Assembly: GCA_017631745.1 (NCBI GenBank)
Contig: JAGBSR010000034.1
Span: 1 to 13,586 of the forward strand
DNA length: 13,586 nucleotides
Source: Clostridia bacterium
GTDB lineage: Bacteria > Bacillota > Clostridia > Oscillospirales > Acutalibacteraceae
Reading direction: 5' to 3'
A program made the translations under genes and the position numbers. Below the pieces are notes generated by a model. That model was not told the DNA's origin. It saw only the letters and a program-made list of their open reading frames with translations, and ran no database searches. This document shows positions 11,863 through 13,586 of this stretch, in pieces (the stretch's first letter is position 1; each line of letters opens with the position of its first letter).

Positions 11863-12130
11863 CGTTGCAGACCGCACCTGCGTGAATATCGGAAGGCACA
11901 GTGCACTTTCTGTGTAAAACAGGCTGTGTTTTATGCTCTGAGTCAGTTTAAAAAGCCTCGTATATAATTAGATACACCTTTTCGGGTGTTTGTAAGCGTT
12001 TTAAACCGTTAAAACAGCAAAGCGAAAAAGCTGTATATAGTGCTCAAAGCCCCTAAAATACTACATTTGGGGGCTATTTGTGAACAAATTAAAAATCTGC
12101 ATTTTTCACAAACTTTTTTTCAAAAAATCG
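11863..12130. other. Gene-free spacer upstream of the S10 promoter, with three inverted repeats
   Basis: No coding sequence is supported. It holds a small hairpin ACACCT/GGGTGT (11974-11979/11984-11989), a 10-bp stem AGCCCCTAAA/TTTGGGGGCT (12048-12057/12066-12075, one wobble), and an inverted repeat TTTGTGAA/TTCACAAA (12077-12084/12105-12112). The last lies about 20 nt upstream of the -35 box and could be an operator. None has a clean T-run. A TATAAT at 11963-11968 has no matching -35. Confidence 0.4.
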
Positions 12131-12159
12131 TTGACATTAACAAAAGCATAGTGTATAAT
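12131..12159 (+). promoter_or_regulatory. Consensus sigma-A promoter of the S10 ribosomal protein operon
   Basis: TTGACA (12131-12136), a 17-nt spacer and TATAAT (12154-12159): both boxes match consensus exactly. The start site would be near 12166, giving a leader of about 335 nt before rpsJ. Confidence 0.92.
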
Positions 12160-12165
12160 AGCAGT

Positions 12166-12501
12166 CGTATGTTAAGGATAGTAGGGTATAACTATGCCTT
12201 GACAGACCACAATGATATGCGATGACGCGGGAGGTGGCTGCCCTTGGAGGCAGGGAATTTCCGCCGAGTATGTCCGATTTAAAACCGGGCGGTCTATATT
12301 CACTTTCAACGCTGTTTCTTGCGTTAGGTCGGGGGGCATTATGCGCTCTTTCGGACTAAACAGTGTAATGGGTGAACTGTGCTTATTTGAGCTTTACCGG
12401 AAATATGAATATGTTTCCGGTTTTTTAATGAACGGGTTGAAAACACCCGGACGAGTATTCAAAAAGCACCGCCGCTAATTATCATTAGGAGGCAAACAAA
12501 A
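12166..12501 (+). promoter_or_regulatory. Structured leader of the S10 operon (candidate attenuator)
   Basis: The leader is long for an r-protein operon and rich in pairing. GCGGGA near 12230 with TTCCGC (12259-12264) encloses CTGCC/GGCAG (12239-12254 region). GTCCGA (12272-12277) pairs with TCGGAC (12351-12356) and encloses AACGC/GCGTT (12308-12312/12321-12325). An intrinsic terminator at 12396-12426 comes about 75 nt before rpsJ. ATTTCCG (12257-12263) could instead pair with CGGAAAT (12398-12404), breaking the terminator. This would fit attenuation control. The E. coli S10 leader is regulated by L4 through termination, but that RNA is known from Gammaproteobacteria and this one is not recognisably related. 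Confidence 0.55.
12396..12426 (+). terminator. Intrinsic terminator inside the S10 leader
   Basis: ACCGGAAATAT (12396-12406) and ATGTTTCCGGT (12411-12421) form an 11-bp stem with one wobble and a GAAT loop, followed by a run of six T's (12421-12426). As it sits between the promoter and rpsJ, it must be bypassed for the operon to be expressed. Confidence 0.8.
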
Positions 12502-12813
12502 ATGGCAGTTAAGGAAAAGATGCGTATCAGACTTAAGGGTTATGACCACAACCTTGTTGACAAGGCAGCGGAAATGATCGTTGAAACTGCAAAGCGTACA
12601 AACGCTCAGGTTTCAGGTCCCATTCCTCTTCCCACAGAAAAGGAAGTAGTTACAATCCTTCGCGCTGTTCATAAGTATAAGGACAGCCGTGAACAGTTTG
12701 AGCAGAGAACTCACAAGAGACTCATCGACATCATCAGACCTACACCTAAGACAGTAGAGGCTCTGACAAGTCTTGAGATTCCTGCAAGTGTTGAAATCGA
12801 AATTAAGCTCTAA
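12502..12813 (+). CDS. rpsJ: Small ribosomal subunit protein S10
   Basis: This encodes 103 residues, the standard length for S10, a 30S head protein that also joins NusB in antitermination complexes as NusE. Seen: KMRIRLKGYDHNLVD (residues 5-19), the SGPIPLPTEK (39-48) and HKYKDSREQFEQRTHKR (56-72) segments of the ribosome-binding loop, and IDIIRPTPKTVEAL (75-88), all characteristic. The start follows a strong TAGGAGG site. First gene of the S10-spc type ribosomal protein operon, followed by rplC. It is preceded by a structured leader with an internal terminator. Interest lies in the regulation, not in the gene, which is ordinary. Confidence 0.99.
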   Translation: MAVKEKMRIRLKGYDHNLVDKAAEMIVETAKRTNAQVSGPIPLPTEKEVVTILRAVHKYKDSREQFEQRTHKRLIDIIRPTPKTVEALTSLEIPASVEIEIKL

Positions 12814-12854
12814 TTTCTATACCCGATCAAACACGAAACAGGAAATAAGGTCAT

Positions 12855-12871
12855 GTTGCCACGATGGCAAC
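12855..12871 (+). other. Small intercistronic hairpin between rpsJ and rplC
   Basis: GTTGCCA (12855-12861) and TGGCAAC (12865-12871) form a perfect 7-bp stem with a 3-nt loop in the 83-nt gap between the genes. It ends 9 nt before the rplC ribosome site. No T-run follows, so it is not a terminator; a role in mRNA stability or processing is possible. Confidence 0.6.
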
Positions 12872-12896
12872 CAATAACCAAAGGAGGATTTTACAA

Positions 12897-13532
12897 ATGA
12901 AAAAAGGTCTTATCGGTAGAAAGATCGGCATGACTCAGGTTTTCGACGAAAAGGGTAACGTAATCCCCGTAACAGTTGTAGAACTTGGTCCTTGCGCAGT
13001 TGTCCAGAAGAAGACAACCGAAAACGACGGCTACAACGCTGTACAGCTCGGCTTCGAGGACAAGAAAGTAACAAAAACAAACAAGCCTATGGCAGGACAC
13101 TTCGCTAAAGCAGACGTTGCTCCCAAGAAGGTACTCAGAGAGTTCAGACTTGAAGACGACAGCGCTATCAACGTTGGCGACATCCTCAAGGCAGACATCT
13201 TTGCAGCTGGTGAAAAAGTTGACGTAATCGGCACAAGCAAAGGTAAGGGCACAGCAGGTGCTATCAAGAGATGGAACTTCTCAAGACTTAAGGAAACTCA
13301 CGGTACAGGTCCTGTAGCAAGACACGCAGGTTCACTCGGTGCTTGTTCAGACCCCTCAAGAGTATTCAAAGGAAAGAAGCTCGCAGGTCACCTCGGTGCT
13401 GAAAGAGTTACAATCCAGAATTTAGACGTTGTTAAGGTTGATGCAGAAAACAACCTCATCGCTATCAAGGGCGCAATCCCCGGTCCCAAGAAGGGCATCG
13501 TAATGGTAGTAAACAGCGTTAAAAAAGCGTAA
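12897..13532 (+). CDS. rplC: Large ribosomal subunit protein L3
   Basis: This encodes 211 residues, as expected for L3, an early-assembly 50S protein near the peptidyl transferase centre. The start at 12897 follows AAAGGAGGATT with good spacing. An in-frame ATG at 12864 would add 11 residues, lacks a ribosome site and overlaps the hairpin at 12855-12871. Signature segments: KKGLIGRKIGMTQVFDEKG (residues 2-20), VIGTSKGKGTAG (110-121), RWNFSRLKETHGTGPVARHAG (the long loop that reaches the catalytic centre) and KKLAGHLGAERVTIQNLDVV. Second gene of the operon, 16 nt before rplD. Confidence 0.99.
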   Translation: MKKGLIGRKIGMTQVFDEKGNVIPVTVVELGPCAVVQKKTTENDGYNAVQLGFEDKKVTKTNKPMAGHFAKADVAPKKVLREFRLEDDSAINVGDILKADIFAAGEKVDVIGTSKGKGTAGAIKRWNFSRLKETHGTGPVARHAGSLGACSDPSRVFKGKKLAGHLGAERVTIQNLDVVKVDAENNLIAIKGAIPGPKKGIVMVVNSVKKA

Positions 13533-13548
13533 GAAAGGAGCCAAGTAA

Positions 13549-13586
13549 ATGCCTAACGTATCAGTATTCGACGTAAACGGAAAGAA
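13549..13586 (+). CDS. rplD: Large ribosomal subunit protein L4 (5' end only)
   Basis: The window ends after 38 nt of this gene, which reads MPNVSVFDVNGK. It begins after an AAAGGAG site and follows rplC, as in the S10 operon of most bacteria (S10-L3-L4). The N-terminal residues match L4 beginnings in Firmicutes, so the call is made from position and this short match. In Gammaproteobacteria L4 is the repressor of the S10 operon; whether this is true here cannot be told from the sequence. Confidence 0.9.
   Translation, partial: MPNVSVFDVNGK

Noticed and set aside
11731..11967. A 78-codon open frame over cloverleaf copy B
   Set aside because: It starts within the loop of the terminator region and consists largely of translated hairpin arms; no ribosome site.
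12169..12225. Short upstream open frame right after the S10 transcription start (MLRIVGYNYALTDHNDMR)
   Set aside because: It begins within a few bases of the predicted transcript start and has no ribosome site; leader-peptide attenuation is not supported.
12212..12478. An 88-codon open frame in the S10 leader
   Set aside because: No ribosome site, unlikely composition, and it covers the leader terminator and hairpins.

Overview
This window looks like chromosomal DNA from a low-to-mid GC Gram-positive anaerobe, most likely a gut member of the Clostridia (Oscillospiraceae/Ruminococcaceae-like). This rests on the strong AGGAGG-type ribosome binding sites, the sigma-A promoters with 17-18 nt spacers, the Firmicute-like protein sequences, and intergenic gaps full of short GC-rich palindromic elements. 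That is inference; no rRNA or tRNA gene is present to settle it.

Layout, left to right. (1) 1-382: gene-free, with a multi-hairpin repeat, a terminator and a palindrome. (2) 383-2853, minus strand: the GTPase/ATPase ychF and an O-acetylhomoserine sulfhydrylase (metY type) with its own near-consensus promoter. (3) 2854-3215: divergent intergenic region with a cloverleaf-like palindromic element between two promoters. (4) 3216-7889, plus strand: a small membrane protein with a Gln/Pro-rich tail and its own terminator, then a likely operon of a sugar-nucleotidyltransferase-like protein, a maltose/galactoside O-acetyltransferase-like hexapeptide protein and a family 2 glycoside hydrolase. (5) 7890-8071: a convergent gap made of two inverted copies of a palindromic repeat around a bidirectional terminator. 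(6) asnA on the minus strand (8072-9073). (7) 9074-9501: a 430-nt gap holding a predicted unrecognised small RNA on the plus strand. (8) a shikimate-kinase-like gene on the minus strand with a substituted shikimate-binding arginine. (9) 10228-11687, plus strand: two tandem paralogous secreted proteins of unknown function with a conserved GH-W and NC-FA pattern suggestive of a permuted papain-like (LRAT or NlpC/P60-like) fold. (10) 11688-12501: a second cloverleaf element, a perfect sigma-A promoter and a long structured leader containing an intrinsic terminator. (11) the start of the S10 ribosomal protein operon: rpsJ, rplC and the first codons of rplD.

Most genes are housekeeping: translation, methionine/cysteine and asparagine synthesis, and carbohydrate use. 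The parts that the known genes do not explain are mostly intergenic: two homologous four-way-junction elements, three copies of a roughly 60-bp palindromic repeat always placed just after stop codons in the same orientation, a candidate small RNA with an anti-Shine-Dalgarno stretch, and a candidate attenuator before rpsJ. Among the proteins, the tandem secreted pair and the hydrolase's C-terminal extension are the least explained.
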